A stretch of DNA of 64,000 nucleotides, taken from positions 1 through 64,000 of the forward strand of contig CALSZZ010000001.1 in the NCBI GenBank assembly GCA_943841885.1. Reading direction: 5' to 3'. This DNA comes from Candidatus Thalassarchaeaceae archaeon (GTDB lineage Archaea > Thermoplasmatota > Poseidoniia > Poseidoniales > Thalassarchaeaceae). The notes beneath the pieces are model-generated. The model was given only the letters and a program-made list of their open reading frames with translations, was not told the origin of the DNA and searched no databases. Below, piece by piece: positions 53,426-63,900 of the stretch. The translations under genes and the position numbers were made by a program. The stretch's first letter is position 1; each line of letters begins with the position of its first letter.

Positions 53426-54535
53426 TTAAGAGATAAACTCAACAGTTCTACCACGTAAATTTCTCATTTGAGTATGCATAGAAGCGCCATGTATTTGGTC
53501 ACTTTTTACACCTGTTAAAACTAACAGAACTCTGATATTATTACCCAATGACTCATCTGTTGTAACTCCCCAAATAATTTTGGCATAAGTATTTATTTTC
53601 TTACGAATTATATCTGCACATTTTTCTGCTTCTCCAAGAGTTAAACCAGGGCCTCCAACTACGTTTATCAAAGCGCCTCTAGCATCTGAAATATCCATAT
53701 CAAGTAGTGGATTTTCTATGGCCTCATTTGTTGCAATTTCTGATGTTTCGCCTTCGCCAAGGCCAATAACGCCAATTCCTCCTCCATTACTAAGGACAGA
53801 TTTCAAATCTTGAAAATCAAGATTAACAATCCCCTCTCTAGATATCATTTCTGATACTCCGGATATGCTACTTACTAATAGCTCATCAGCAACACGGAAT
53901 GCAGCATCTAAAGGTAGTTGTTTAACGGCATCAATTTCTAGTAATCTTTCATTAGGAAGTACAATTACAGTATCTGCAGTTTCTTTCAATCTCTCCAATC
54001 CCCAATCAGCATTTTGTTTCCTAAGTGATCCTTCTGATATGAATGGATAACTGACTACAGCAATAGTTAGAGCACCCGCTTGCTTAGCTAATCGGGATAT
54101 TACAGGGGCGGATCCTGTGCCTGATCCGCCCCCAAGCCCTGCGGTTATGAACGCAAGGTCACAGCCTTCGACTTCAGCCTTCAATATTCTTTCAGACTCA
54201 TATGCTGCTTGTTCTCCCTTTTCTGGATCGCCACCTGCCCCCCTGCCACGGGCTGTGCGACCAATTAGAATTTTATTTTCTACAGCAACTTTCAACAAAT
54301 GCTGTGCATCTGTATTTATTGCCATACCTCTGACGTATTCATCATCAAATAATGATTCAGCCTCTAATCTTGCAACTGCATTACTTCCAGCACCTCCACA
54401 TCCAAAGACTCTAATCTTTGGTTGCAAGGATTTTAGTAAATCTTGAAGGTTCAAATCTTCTACAGGCTCAGATTCATCCTGAGCCGCAATTTCGTCCTCT
54501 TGAAGCTCGAGAACTCTATCGATAAGATGCTTCAC
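53426..54535 (-). CDS. ftsZ: Cell division protein FtsZ
   Basis: The tubulin-like GTPase that forms the division ring. The nucleotide-binding parts are RVFGCGGAGSNAVARLE, the tubulin signature AGLGGGSGTGSAPVISRLA and the synergy-loop region around VNLDFQDLKSVLSNGGGIGVIGLGE. A 35-residue acidic N-terminal extension (LQEDEIAAQDESEPVEDLN) precedes the core, as in other archaeal FtsZ. The chain ends RNLRGRTVEFIS without an obvious bacterial-type C-terminal peptide. At 369 residues it is normal. It is followed 91 bases later by secE and may lead the transcript of the whole stalk cluster. Confidence 0.95.
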   Translation of the reverse strand: MKHLIDRVLELQEDEIAAQDESEPVEDLNLQDLLKSLQPKIRVFGCGGAGSNAVARLEAESLFDDEYVRGMAINTDAQHLLKVAVENKILIGRTARGRGAGGDPEKGEQAAYESERILKAEVEGCDLAFITAGLGGGSGTGSAPVISRLAKQAGALTIAVVSYPFISEGSLRKQNADWGLERLKETADTVIVLPNERLLEIDAVKQLPLDAAFRVADELLVSSISGVSEMISREGIVNLDFQDLKSVLSNGGGIGVIGLGEGETSEIATNEAIENPLLDMDISDARGALINVVGGPGLTLGEAEKCADIIRKKINTYAKIIWGVTTDESLGNNIRVLLVLTGVKSDQIHGASMHTQMRNLRGRTVEFIS

Positions 54536-54624
54536 GAAGTAAGAGGGACATTAGGAAGAGCATAACTATTGCCCTACTAAAGCAAGGTCAGAAGTACATT
54601 TCTAGATGTATCAAACTTTACCGT

Positions 54625-55302
54625 CTAGCCTAGTAATCCTTTACGAGTTTTCAAGAATCTTATTATGAATGTGTAAATTCCACCCCATGCAGAAAATGCA
54701 ATTGCAAACGTTATCCCATTGAGTTCTGAGTTTCCTAAAATAATCCAATTAAAATATTCATGTATTGAATCACTCGCAATACCTGCAGTATCAGTGAATG
54801 CCTGAATTGCTGCTGCCAATAGTCCAATCATTGTTATTACTAAACGATCCGCTCTGGAGAATCCTCCATATATTCTGCCTAACCCCACAGATTGTGCTTG
54901 AGTTCCCATATATGAGCCCATTAGAGTCAATAAAGCTGCTAGTGATCCAGAGCCCATATCATCTACAAAAGCCACATTCATTCCCAATGCTACTAGTAAT
55001 CCAACATCTACTACCCGATCTATTGTATGATCAAGAAAATCACCATATGGTCCATCAGTACCTTGATGTCTTGCCAAGGCACCATCCAGTGCATCAAAAA
55101 TCCCTGCAATTATAATTAGTACAATCCCACTAATAATCATCATTCCTCCGGTTTCATCAAATCCGGCTTCTGCAAGAAGAACAAAAGCAATAATTGCAAT
55201 TATGAGACTAGTCCACGTAAGTACACTAGGATCAAGATTTCCAAGTCTCAATACGACAGGTACCGTTGCTTTAGTCCAGGTTTCTCTAAATTTTTCGAAC
55301 AT
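54625..55302 (-). CDS. CDP-alcohol phosphatidyltransferase
   Basis: A membrane enzyme of 225 residues for phospholipid head-group synthesis. The catalytic motif is FDALDGALARHQGTDGPYGDFLDHTIDR, which satisfies D-G-X2-A-R-X8-G-X3-D-X3-D. Five or six membrane helices surround it. In archaea such enzymes make archaetidyl-inositol phosphate, archaetidylglycerol phosphate or archaetidylserine; the sequence alone does not tell which. It is downstream of the AK6-like gene by 45 bases and upstream of ftsZ, all on the same strand. Confidence 0.88.
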   Translation of the reverse strand: MFEKFRETWTKATVPVVLRLGNLDPSVLTWTSLIIAIIAFVLLAEAGFDETGGMMIISGIVLIIIAGIFDALDGALARHQGTDGPYGDFLDHTIDRVVDVGLLVALGMNVAFVDDMGSGSLAALLTLMGSYMGTQAQSVGLGRIYGGFSRADRLVITMIGLLAAAIQAFTDTAGIASDSIHEYFNWIILGNSELNGITFAIAFSAWGGIYTFIIRFLKTRKGLLG

Positions 55303-55347
55303 CCTTAATCCTCCATTTCAGATACCCAATCAATTACCGAGGTGGGG

Positions 55348-55849
55348 CTATTGGGCTTGAATCCATCTGATATCCAAAGTGAAAGAGCCATAAGTATTCG
55401 AGTGTACATTATTTTCCGAAGTATCAAACTCAGTCCAAGGGATGTCTCCTTGACGCTCATTCCATGAACTCCCTAAAATCTCCCAATCGCAGTTAGATTT
55501 TATCTTAGATTCCGAATATCCTCTTTTTAACATTCTTTTTTCTAGAATTTCAGGTAAACATCTCAAAACTACTACAGCATCACTTGGTAAATGATGTTGA
55601 AAGATGCCCATCTATAATCAATGGCTCTAATGGATTATTACTCCATTCTTCTGAAATACTTTTAATCAATGCATCTAAATCAATGGGACGTGCATTATCA
55701 CTGTTGTCAACTTCACCTATACAACCATGCTCTATTGCCATTTCTTCTACAGAAATAACATGAAAACCCAATGCTTCAAACTCTTTTGCCAAGGTACTTT
55801 TACCAGTACCTGGAGTGCCAGATAAGGAAAGCCGATATGGTAATGTCAC
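55348..55849 (-). CDS. Adenylate kinase 6 / Fap7-like NTPase, frameshifted
   Basis: A small P-loop kinase related to Fap7/hCINAP, which acts in 18S/16S rRNA maturation with ribosomal protein S11 and has adenylate kinase activity. The N-terminal part reads RLSLSGTPGTGKSTLAKEFEALGF and ends ...LIIDGHLSTSFTK, then stops. The C-terminal part continues in another frame as HHLPSDAVVVLRCLPEILEKRMLKRGYSESKI, the LID and nucleotide-specificity region. Removing one T of the pair at 55597-55598 restores GHLSHHLPSDAVVVL. The break is most likely a sequencing error, because the domain is complete on both sides. Confidence 0.85.
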
Positions 55850-55941
55850 AACTCTTCGTAACTGTCGTATCTCATGAATACTACGTGTTATTAGCGCAAC
55901 ATTGACTTCTTATTGTGTCTGCCCATATGGTGAGGAATATC

Positions 55942-57074
55942 ATGAGCGAGTCATATCAGGGATTAATTAAAGCAATAAATCCAAAGGAATCCAAACTTAA
56001 TTTTCTACTTTTAGCGATGCCTATCTGTTGTTATTTTGCATATATATCAAAAGACGGTACCAGCGCTTTTTTTGCTTCAATGGTAGCAATAATGCCTCTA
56101 GCATTTCTCATGGGTCATGCTACTGAAGAAATCGCATTACGAACATCAGAATCTATAGGAGGTCTTTTGAATGCTACCTTTGGTAATGCTGCAGAAATAA
56201 TCATTTGTGTGTTGGCTCTTTGGTCAGCATACAATGCTGGAGTAAATTCAGAAACTGCCGAGGTGATGATTCACATTGTTCAAGCGAGTCTAATTGGAAG
56301 TATTCTGGGAAATTTACTACTTGTAATGGGGTTAGCGTTTATTTGGGGGGAATTCATTACAAAGAACAATCATTCAATGAAACACAATTCGGTTCTAATA
56401 GCTCTCTTTTACTTCTTTCAGTCATCACATTAGTTGTACCAACTGTTTACCATCTTACCGTTTCAGGAGATGCTGGAGACACAGGAGTAACCGATCTTTC
56501 TAGAGCTGCAGCAATAATTCTACTTACAATTTACATGCTCTTTTTACTATTCCAGCTTAGGACACATTCAGAATTATTTGCAACTGATGGTACTCATGAA
56601 CATGAAGAATCCTCTATGTCAATGAGAGAAGCAATTATCCTTCTAGTTGTATCTACTATTCTTGTTTCGTGGATGGCTGAGATTCTAGTACATTCCCTAG
56701 AAGAAGCAGCTGATGATGTCAATATGTCTCATTTATTTATCGGAGTCATTCTCTTGCCAATGTTTGGTAATGCTGCTGAACATTTTACAGCAGTTTCTGT
56801 AGCTGCAAAAAATAAAATGGATCTTTCTTTTGCCATTGCAATAGGATCTAGTACTCAAATAGCGGTTTTTGTAGCACCTTTGATGGTAATAATTGCATGG
56901 GCATTAGGATTACCATTAACTTTTGAATTTGGCTTATTAGAAACAGTTGCAGCTTTTCTAGCCGTATTGATAGCAAATGCAATAGCTTCTGATGGTAAAT
57001 CTAATTGGCTAGAAGGGGCAATGTTATTGGGAACTTATGCAGTTTTAGCACTAGCATTTTGGTTCCATCCATGA
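55942..57074 (+). CDS. Ca2+/H+ antiporter (CAX family), frameshifted
   Basis: A cation exchanger of the CaCA superfamily with about eleven helices. The two signature repeats are GGLLNATFGNAAEIIICVLAL and LPMFGNAAEHFTAVSVAAKN, each carrying the ion-binding Asn-Ala-X-Glu. An acidic loop with histidines lies between (FATDGTHEHEES). Two ORFs share the protein; the frame changes at the G run 56345-56350. Adding one G turns FIWGE into FIWGGIHYKEQSFNE and connects to SSLLLLSVITLVVPTVYH. The run of six G is a common error site. The ATG at 55942 with GTGAGGA upstream is preferred over the GTG at 55915. Confidence 0.88.
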
Positions 57075-57146
57075 AAATTGTTTAGAATCTCTTACCTCAG
57101 TATTGATATTCAAGCACCCAATGCGATAGGTCAGAGGTAAGATAGT

Positions 57147-57614
57147 ATGACAGATACAGAACTAACCAATGATAACATACCAACAATCGAAGCAAGCGCA
57201 CATTGTGATGGACCATGTGGCGTTTATGATCCTGCAAGTGCACGTGTAGCAGCAGAAGCAGTTCAATCAATGACAAAGAAAATGAATACTTTAGAAGCCA
57301 ACCATGGCGACTCTGGAAGCAATTCCGCAGCTTACATTAATACAATGTCAAGATATGCATCGATCAAAGAAGAAGAAGCACAAAAGTGTAAAGATGAGTT
57401 ACTAGTACTATGGACTGACTTCTTTAAGCCACAACATCTTGAATCCATTCCGAACCTTCATGATACATTCTGGCAAGCTGCAAAACTATGTTCTGCTTGT
57501 AAGGCTGAAGTTTCAGAACAACATGCACAAGAATTAATGGATGCAGTAGAAGTAATTCACAACATGTTTTGGTCCGCAAAAGGCCGTGAAGTACCTTGGA
57601 TTCGCGCTTCTTAA
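57147..57614 (+). CDS. sodN: Nickel superoxide dismutase
   Basis: A nickel-containing superoxide dismutase, 155 residues. After an 18-residue leader the mature protein would begin HCDGPCGVYDP, the nickel hook in which His1, Cys2 and Cys6 bind the metal. The rest is the four-helix bundle typical of the family (DELLVLWTDFFKPQHLESIPNLHDTFWQAAKLCSACKAEV). The leader must be cut exactly before His, and the next gene, overlapping by 19 bases, encodes the expected peptidase. The gene starts with GAGGTAAGATAGT upstream. Ni-SOD is best known from actinomycetes and marine cyanobacteria. Confidence 0.95.
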   Translation: MTDTELTNDNIPTIEASAHCDGPCGVYDPASARVAAEAVQSMTKKMNTLEANHGDSGSNSAAYINTMSRYASIKEEEAQKCKDELLVLWTDFFKPQHLESIPNLHDTFWQAAKLCSACKAEVSEQHAQELMDAVEVIHNMFWSAKGREVPWIRAS

Positions 57615-57886
57615 ACGTAGTCGTCAAAGGCGACTCGATGTGGCCCACATTAGTTGATGGCTCTACAGTAATGTTTGAGAAAGTTGAAGATGCATCGCCT
57701 GAAGTTGGACAAATCGTTCTGGCAAAACACCCTTTAAAAAAAGATACTATTATCATCAAACGTATCCAATCTATAAATAATAATAGGGTATTTTTAGTTG
57801 GAGATAATCCAGATCCTACGGCGAGTGAAGATAGTCATAATTTTGGAATGATAGATGTTTCAAATATACTGGCAAATATATATTAA
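57596..57886 (+). CDS. sodX: Nickel-type SOD maturation peptidase SodX
   Basis: A small S24/S26-type peptidase of 96 residues that removes the SodN leader to expose the nickel-binding histidine. The catalytic serine is in VKGDSMWPTLVDGS, the lysine in DTIIIKRIQSI, and VFLVGDNPDPTASEDSHNFG is the conserved third box. It has no membrane anchor, unlike leader peptidases, which is normal for SodX. The listed start is TTG inside the end of sodN; no ATG or GTG occurs before the catalytic site, so a non-ATG start is likely. Overlap with sodN implies coupled translation. Confidence 0.9.
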   Translation: MDSRFLNVVVKGDSMWPTLVDGSTVMFEKVEDASPEVGQIVLAKHPLKKDTIIIKRIQSINNNRVFLVGDNPDPTASEDSHNFGMIDVSNILANIY

Positions 57887-57888
57887 AA

Positions 57889-57895
57889 TTTATAT
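57889..57895 (+). promoter_or_regulatory. Possible TATA box for the giant surface-protein gene
   Basis: TTTATAT lies in an AT-rich stretch right after the sodX stop and about 78 bases before the ATG at 57973. The position is suitable for a promoter, but the assignment is weak in such AT-rich DNA. Confidence 0.3.
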
Positions 57896-57972
57896 TTCTC
57901 AATTACCACTCATGATAGGGCATAGATTTTAGTGTTACATGCTCCACAAATATGATATTGGAGGAATTATTC

Positions 57973-60900
57973 ATGGATTTTATTTTTAACAAAAAATCTA
58001 TTTCGTTTTTCTTGGTCGTTTTATTCATAGGAATCCCATTATTGGGATTAATAACTTCAGATTTAAATCAATCACCACAAGAACTATCTGAATCTCAAAA
58101 CCCCAAAAATACCTATGAATCAACCTTGGGAGCAGTCAATATCCTGGGTGAATCTTATGTCAATGTGGCAGGATTTCAAGAAGGCTCAATCTATACTCAT
58201 TCTACTTTAGCTGCAGGAGCGTCTCATACATGTGCAATACTTGATGATGGGTCTGTAAGTTGTTGGGGAACAATGAGCTATGGTCAACTTGGAGATGGAA
58301 CTACTACTGATAGAAATACACCTACTCAAACATCTAGTTTAGGAACAGATAGAACTGCAGTTGCAATAACTGCAGGAATTCATCACACATGTGCAATTCT
58401 TGATGATGGATCTGTAAGTTGTTGGGGAAACAATGCATATGGTCAACTTGGAGATGGAACTACTACTGATAGAAATACACCTACTCAAACATCTAGTTTA
58501 GGAACAGATAGAACTGCAGTTGCAATAACTGCAGGAGATTATCACACATGTGCAATTCTTGATGATGGATCTGTAAGTTGTTGGGGAAACAATGGCATGG
58601 TCAACTTGGAGATGGAACTACTACTAATAGAAATACACCTACTCAAACATCTAGTTTAGGAACAGATAGAACTGCAGTTGCAATAACTGCAGGAGATTAT
58701 CACACATGTGCAATTCTTGATGATGGATCTGTAAGTTGTTGGGGATACAATGGCTATGGTCAACTTGGAGATGGAACTACTACTGATAGAAATACACCTA
58801 CTCAAACATCTAGTTTAGGAACAGATAGAACTGCAGTTGCAATAACTGCAGGAGATTATCATACATGTGCAATTCTTGATGATGGATCTGTAAGTTGTTG
58901 GGGAAAGAATTACTATGGGCAACTTGGAGATGGAACTACTACTGATAGAAATACACCTACTCAAACATCTAGTTTAGGAACAGATAGAACTGCAGTTGCA
59001 ATATCTGCAGGAAGATATCACACATGTGCAGTTCTTGATGATGGGTCTGTAAGTTGTTGGGGGCTCGGTTACTATGGCGCACTTGGAGATGGATCTAACA
59101 CTGATCGAACTGCACCTACTCAAACATCTAGTTTAGGGACAGATAGAACTGCAGTTGCAATATCTGCAGGAGATATCACACATGTGCAGTAATCTTTACC
59201 GAGGAAAATTCTGGAGAATATTATGGAGCAGAATTAAAATGTTGGGGATACAATGCACGTGGTCAACTTGGAGATGGAACTACTACTAATAGAAATACAC
59301 CTACTCAAACTTCTAGTTTTGGAACGGATATTTATCAAGATACAATATCGGTAGGAAGATGGCACACATGTGCAATACTTGATGATGGATCTGTGAGTTG
59401 TTGGGGATACAATAACTATGGTCAGATTGGGGATGGAACTACTACTGATAGAAATACACCCACTCAAACATCTAGTTTAGGAACAGATAGAACTGCAGTT
59501 GCAATATCTGCAGGAAGATATCACACATGTGCAATTCTTGATGATGGATCTGTAAGTTGTTGGGGACGCAATGACATACGGTCAACTTGGAGATGGAACT
59601 ACTACTGATAGAAATACACCTACTCAAACATCTAGTTTAGGAACGGATAGAACTGCAGTTGCAATAACTGCAGGAGAGTATCATACATGTGCAATACTTG
59701 ATGATGGATCTGTAAGTTGTTGGGGACACAATGGCTATGGTCAACTTGGAGATGGAACTACTACTGATAGAAATACACCTGCTCAAACATCTAGTTTAGG
59801 AACAGATAGAACTGCAGTTGCAATAACTGCAGGAGCTTATTCATACATGTGCAATACTTGATGATGGATCTGTAAGTTGTTGGGGAAGGAATACTATGGT
59901 CAACTTGGAGATGGAACTACTACTCATAGAAATACACCTACTCAAACATCTAGTTTAGGAACAGATAGAACTGCAGTTGCAATAACTGCAGGAGACTATC
60001 ATACATGTGCAATTCTTGATGATGGATCTGTAAGTTGTTGGGGATACAATAGCTATGGTCAACTTGGAGATGGAACTACTACTAATAGAAATACACCTAC
60101 TCAAACATCTAGTTTAGGAACAGATAGAACTGCAGTTGCAATAACTGCAGGAGATTATCACACATGTGCAATTCTTGATGATGGATCTGTAAGTTGTTGG
60201 GGAAACAATGCGATGGTCAACTTGGAGATGGAACTACTACTAATAGAAATACACCTACTCAAACATCTAGTTTAGGAACAGATAGAACTGCAGTTGCAAT
60301 AACTGCAGGAGATTATCACACATGTGCAATTCTTGATGATGGATCTGTAAGTTGTTGGGGATACAATGACTATGGTCAACTTGGAGATGGAACTACTACT
60401 GATAGAAATACACCTACTCAAACATCTAGTTTAGGAACAGATAGAACTGCCTGGAGGAATTCCAAAACTATACAAGTCTCAGAGAGAGATTATGATGGCG
60501 ATGGAATCTTGAATATTTTTGATCCGTCCTATCTTACATGTGCGGCAGGAACTTATTCAAATATTTACAATCCAGGAGTATGTACTGCTGCTTCAGTAGG
60601 ATATTACATTGATGCTACTGGATCATCAGGTCAAACTCCATGTGCAATAGGAACCTATCAACCAGATGCTGGTCAAACTTCTTGCTTAGATGCAGATGCA
60701 GGATATTATGTTGATTCAACCGCTCAAACAACACAAACAGAATGTGCAGCAGGAACTTACCAAGCATCTACTGGACAATCTTCCTGTACTGATGCTTCTG
60801 CAGGATATTATGTTTCCAACAACCGGTCAAACATCACAAACAGCCTGTCTTGCAGGAACATACAATGCAGGTACTGGTTCTACAACTCCCAGTGATTGCT

Positions 60901-63900
60901 TAGATGCAGATGCAGGATATTATGTTGGATCTACCGGTCAATCTTCACAAACAGAATGTGCAGCAGGAACTTACCAAGCATCTACTGGACAATCTTCCTG
61001 TACTGATGCTTCTGCAGGATATTATGTTCCAACAACCGCTCAAACATCACAAACAGAATGTGCAGCAGGAACTTACCAAGCATCTACTGGACAATCCTCT
61101 TGCTTGGATGCAGATGCAGGATATTATGTTGATTCTACACTCGGAGCAGCTCAAACATCACAAACAGCCTGTCTTGCAGGAACATACAATGCAGGTACTG
61201 GTTCTACAACTCCCAGTGATTGCTTAGATGCAGATGCAGGATATTATGTTGGATCTACCGGTCAATCTTCACAAACAGAATGTGCAGCAGGAACTTACCA
61301 AGCATCTACTGGACAATCTTCCTGTACTGATGCTTCTGCAGGATATTATGTTCCAACAACCGGTCAAACATCACAAACAGAATGTGCAGAAGGAACATAT
61401 CAACCAGATACTGGTCAAACTTCTTGTGGAAATGCAGATGCAGGATATTACATTGATGCTACTGGATCATCAGGGCAAACTCCATGTGCAATAGGAACCT
61501 ATCAACCAGATGCTGGTCAAACTTCTTGCTTAGATGCAGATGCAGGATATTATGTAGATTCAACCGCTCAAACAACACAAACAGAATGTGCAGCAGGAAC
61601 TTACCAAGCATCTACTGGACAATCCTCTTGCTTGGATGCAGATGCAGGATATTATGTTGATTCTACACTCGGAGCAGCTCAAACATCACAAACAGCCTGT
61701 CTTGCAGGAACATACAATGCAGGTACTGGTTCTACAACTCCCAGTGATTGCTTAGATGCAGATGCAGGATATTATGTTGGATCTACCGGTCAATCTTCAC
61801 AAACAGAATGTGCAGCAGGAACTTACCAAGCATCTACTGGACAATCTTCCTGTACTGATGCTTCTGCAGGATATTATGTTCCAACAACCGGTCAAACATC
61901 ACAAACAGAATGTGCAGAAGGAACATATCAACCAGATACTGGTCAAACTTCTTGTGGAAATGCAGATGCAGGATATTACATTGATGCTACTGGATCATCA
62001 GGGCAAACTCCATGTGCAATAGGAACCTATCAACCAGATGCTGGTCAAACTTCTTGCTTAGATGCAGATGCAGGATATTATGTAGATTCAACCGCTCAAA
62101 CAACACAAACAGAATGTGCAGCAGGAACTTACCAAGCATCTACTGGACAATCCTCTTGCTTAGATGCAGATGCAGGATATTATGTTGATTCTACACTCGG
62201 AGCAGCTCAAACATCACAAACAGCCTGTCTTGCAGGAACATACAATGCAGGTACTGGTTCTACAACTCCCAGTGATTGCTTAGATGCAGATGCAGGATAT
62301 TATGTTGGATCTACCGGTCAATCTTCACAAACAGAATGTGCAGCAGGGACTTACCAAGCATCTACTGGACAATCTTCCTGTACTGATGCTTCTGCAGGAT
62401 ATTATGTTCCAACAACCGGTCAAACATCACAAACAGAATGTGCAGAAGGAACATATCAACCAGATACTGGTCAAACTTCTTGTGGAAATGCAGATGCAGG
62501 ATATTACATTGATGCTACTGGATCATCAGGGCAAACTCCATGTGCAATAGGAACCTATCAACCAGATGCTGGTCAAACTTCTTGCTTAGATGCAGATGCA
62601 GGATATTATGTAGATTCAACCGCTCAAACAACACAAACAGAATGTGCAGCAGGAACTTACCAAGCATCTACTGGACAATCCTCTTGCTTAGATGCAGATG
62701 CAGGATATTATGTTGATTCTACACTCGGAGCAGCTCAAACATCACAAACAGCCTGTCTTGCAGGAACATACAATGCAGGTACTGGTTCTACAACTCCCAG
62801 TGATTGCTTAGATGCAGATGCAGGATATTATGTTGGATCTACCGGTCAATCTTCACAAACAGAATGTGCAGCAGGGACTTACCAAGCATCTACTGGACAA
62901 TCTTCCTGTACTGATGCTTCTGCAGGATATTATGTTCCAACAACCGGTCAAACATCACAAACAGAATGTGCAGAAGGAACATATCAACCAGATACTGGTC
63001 AAACTTCTTGTGGAAATGCAGATGCAGGATATTACATTGATGCTACTGGATCATCAGGGCAAACTCCATGTGCAATAGGAACCTATCAACCAGATGCTGG
63101 TCAAACTTCTTGCTTAGATGCAGATGCAGGATATTATGTAGATTCAACCGCTCAAACAACACAAACAGAATGTGCAGCAGGAACTTACCAAGCATCTACT
63201 GGACAATCCTCTTGCTTAGATGCAGATGCAGGATATTATGTTGATTCTACACTCGGAGCAGCTCAAACATCACAAACAGCCTGTCTTGCAGGAACATACA
63301 ATGCAGGTACTGGTTCTACAACTCCCAGTGATTGCTTAGATGCAGATGCAGGATATTATGTTGGATCTACCGGTCAATCTTCACAAACAGAATGTGCAGC
63401 AGGGACTTACCAAGCATCTACTGGACAATCTTCCTGTACTGATGCTTCTGCAGGATATTATGTTCCAACAACCGGTCAAACATCACAAACAGAATGTGCA
63501 GAAGGAACATATCAACCAGATACTGGTCAAACTTCTTGTGGAAATGCAGATGCAGGATATTACATTGATGCTACTGGATCATCAGGGCAAACTCCATGTG
63601 CAATAGGAACCTATCAACCAGATGCTGGTCAAACTTCTTGCTTAGATGCAGATGCAGGATATTATGTAGATTCAACCGCTCAAACAACACAAACAGAATG
63701 TGCAGCAGGGACTTACCAAGCATCTACTGGACAATCCTCTTGCTTGGATGCAGATGCAGGATATTATGTTGATTCTAATGCATCAATCACTCAAACTGAA
63801 TGCGCAATAGGAACCTATCAACCAGGCATTGGACAACTGTCTTGTATTGATGCAGATGCAGGTAATTACGTTCCAACAACTGGTCAATCCTCACAAACTG

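Noticed and set aside
61228-63606. Repeated 88-residue ORFs ([13 protein letters not shown]...) in the track
   Set aside because: They are shadow frames of the 528-bp repeats. The true frame encodes the Cys-rich modules and is open to the window end.
58215-63775. Regular repeats as a possible CRISPR array
   Set aside because: Units of 159 and 528 bp are coding, directly adjacent and without unique spacers.
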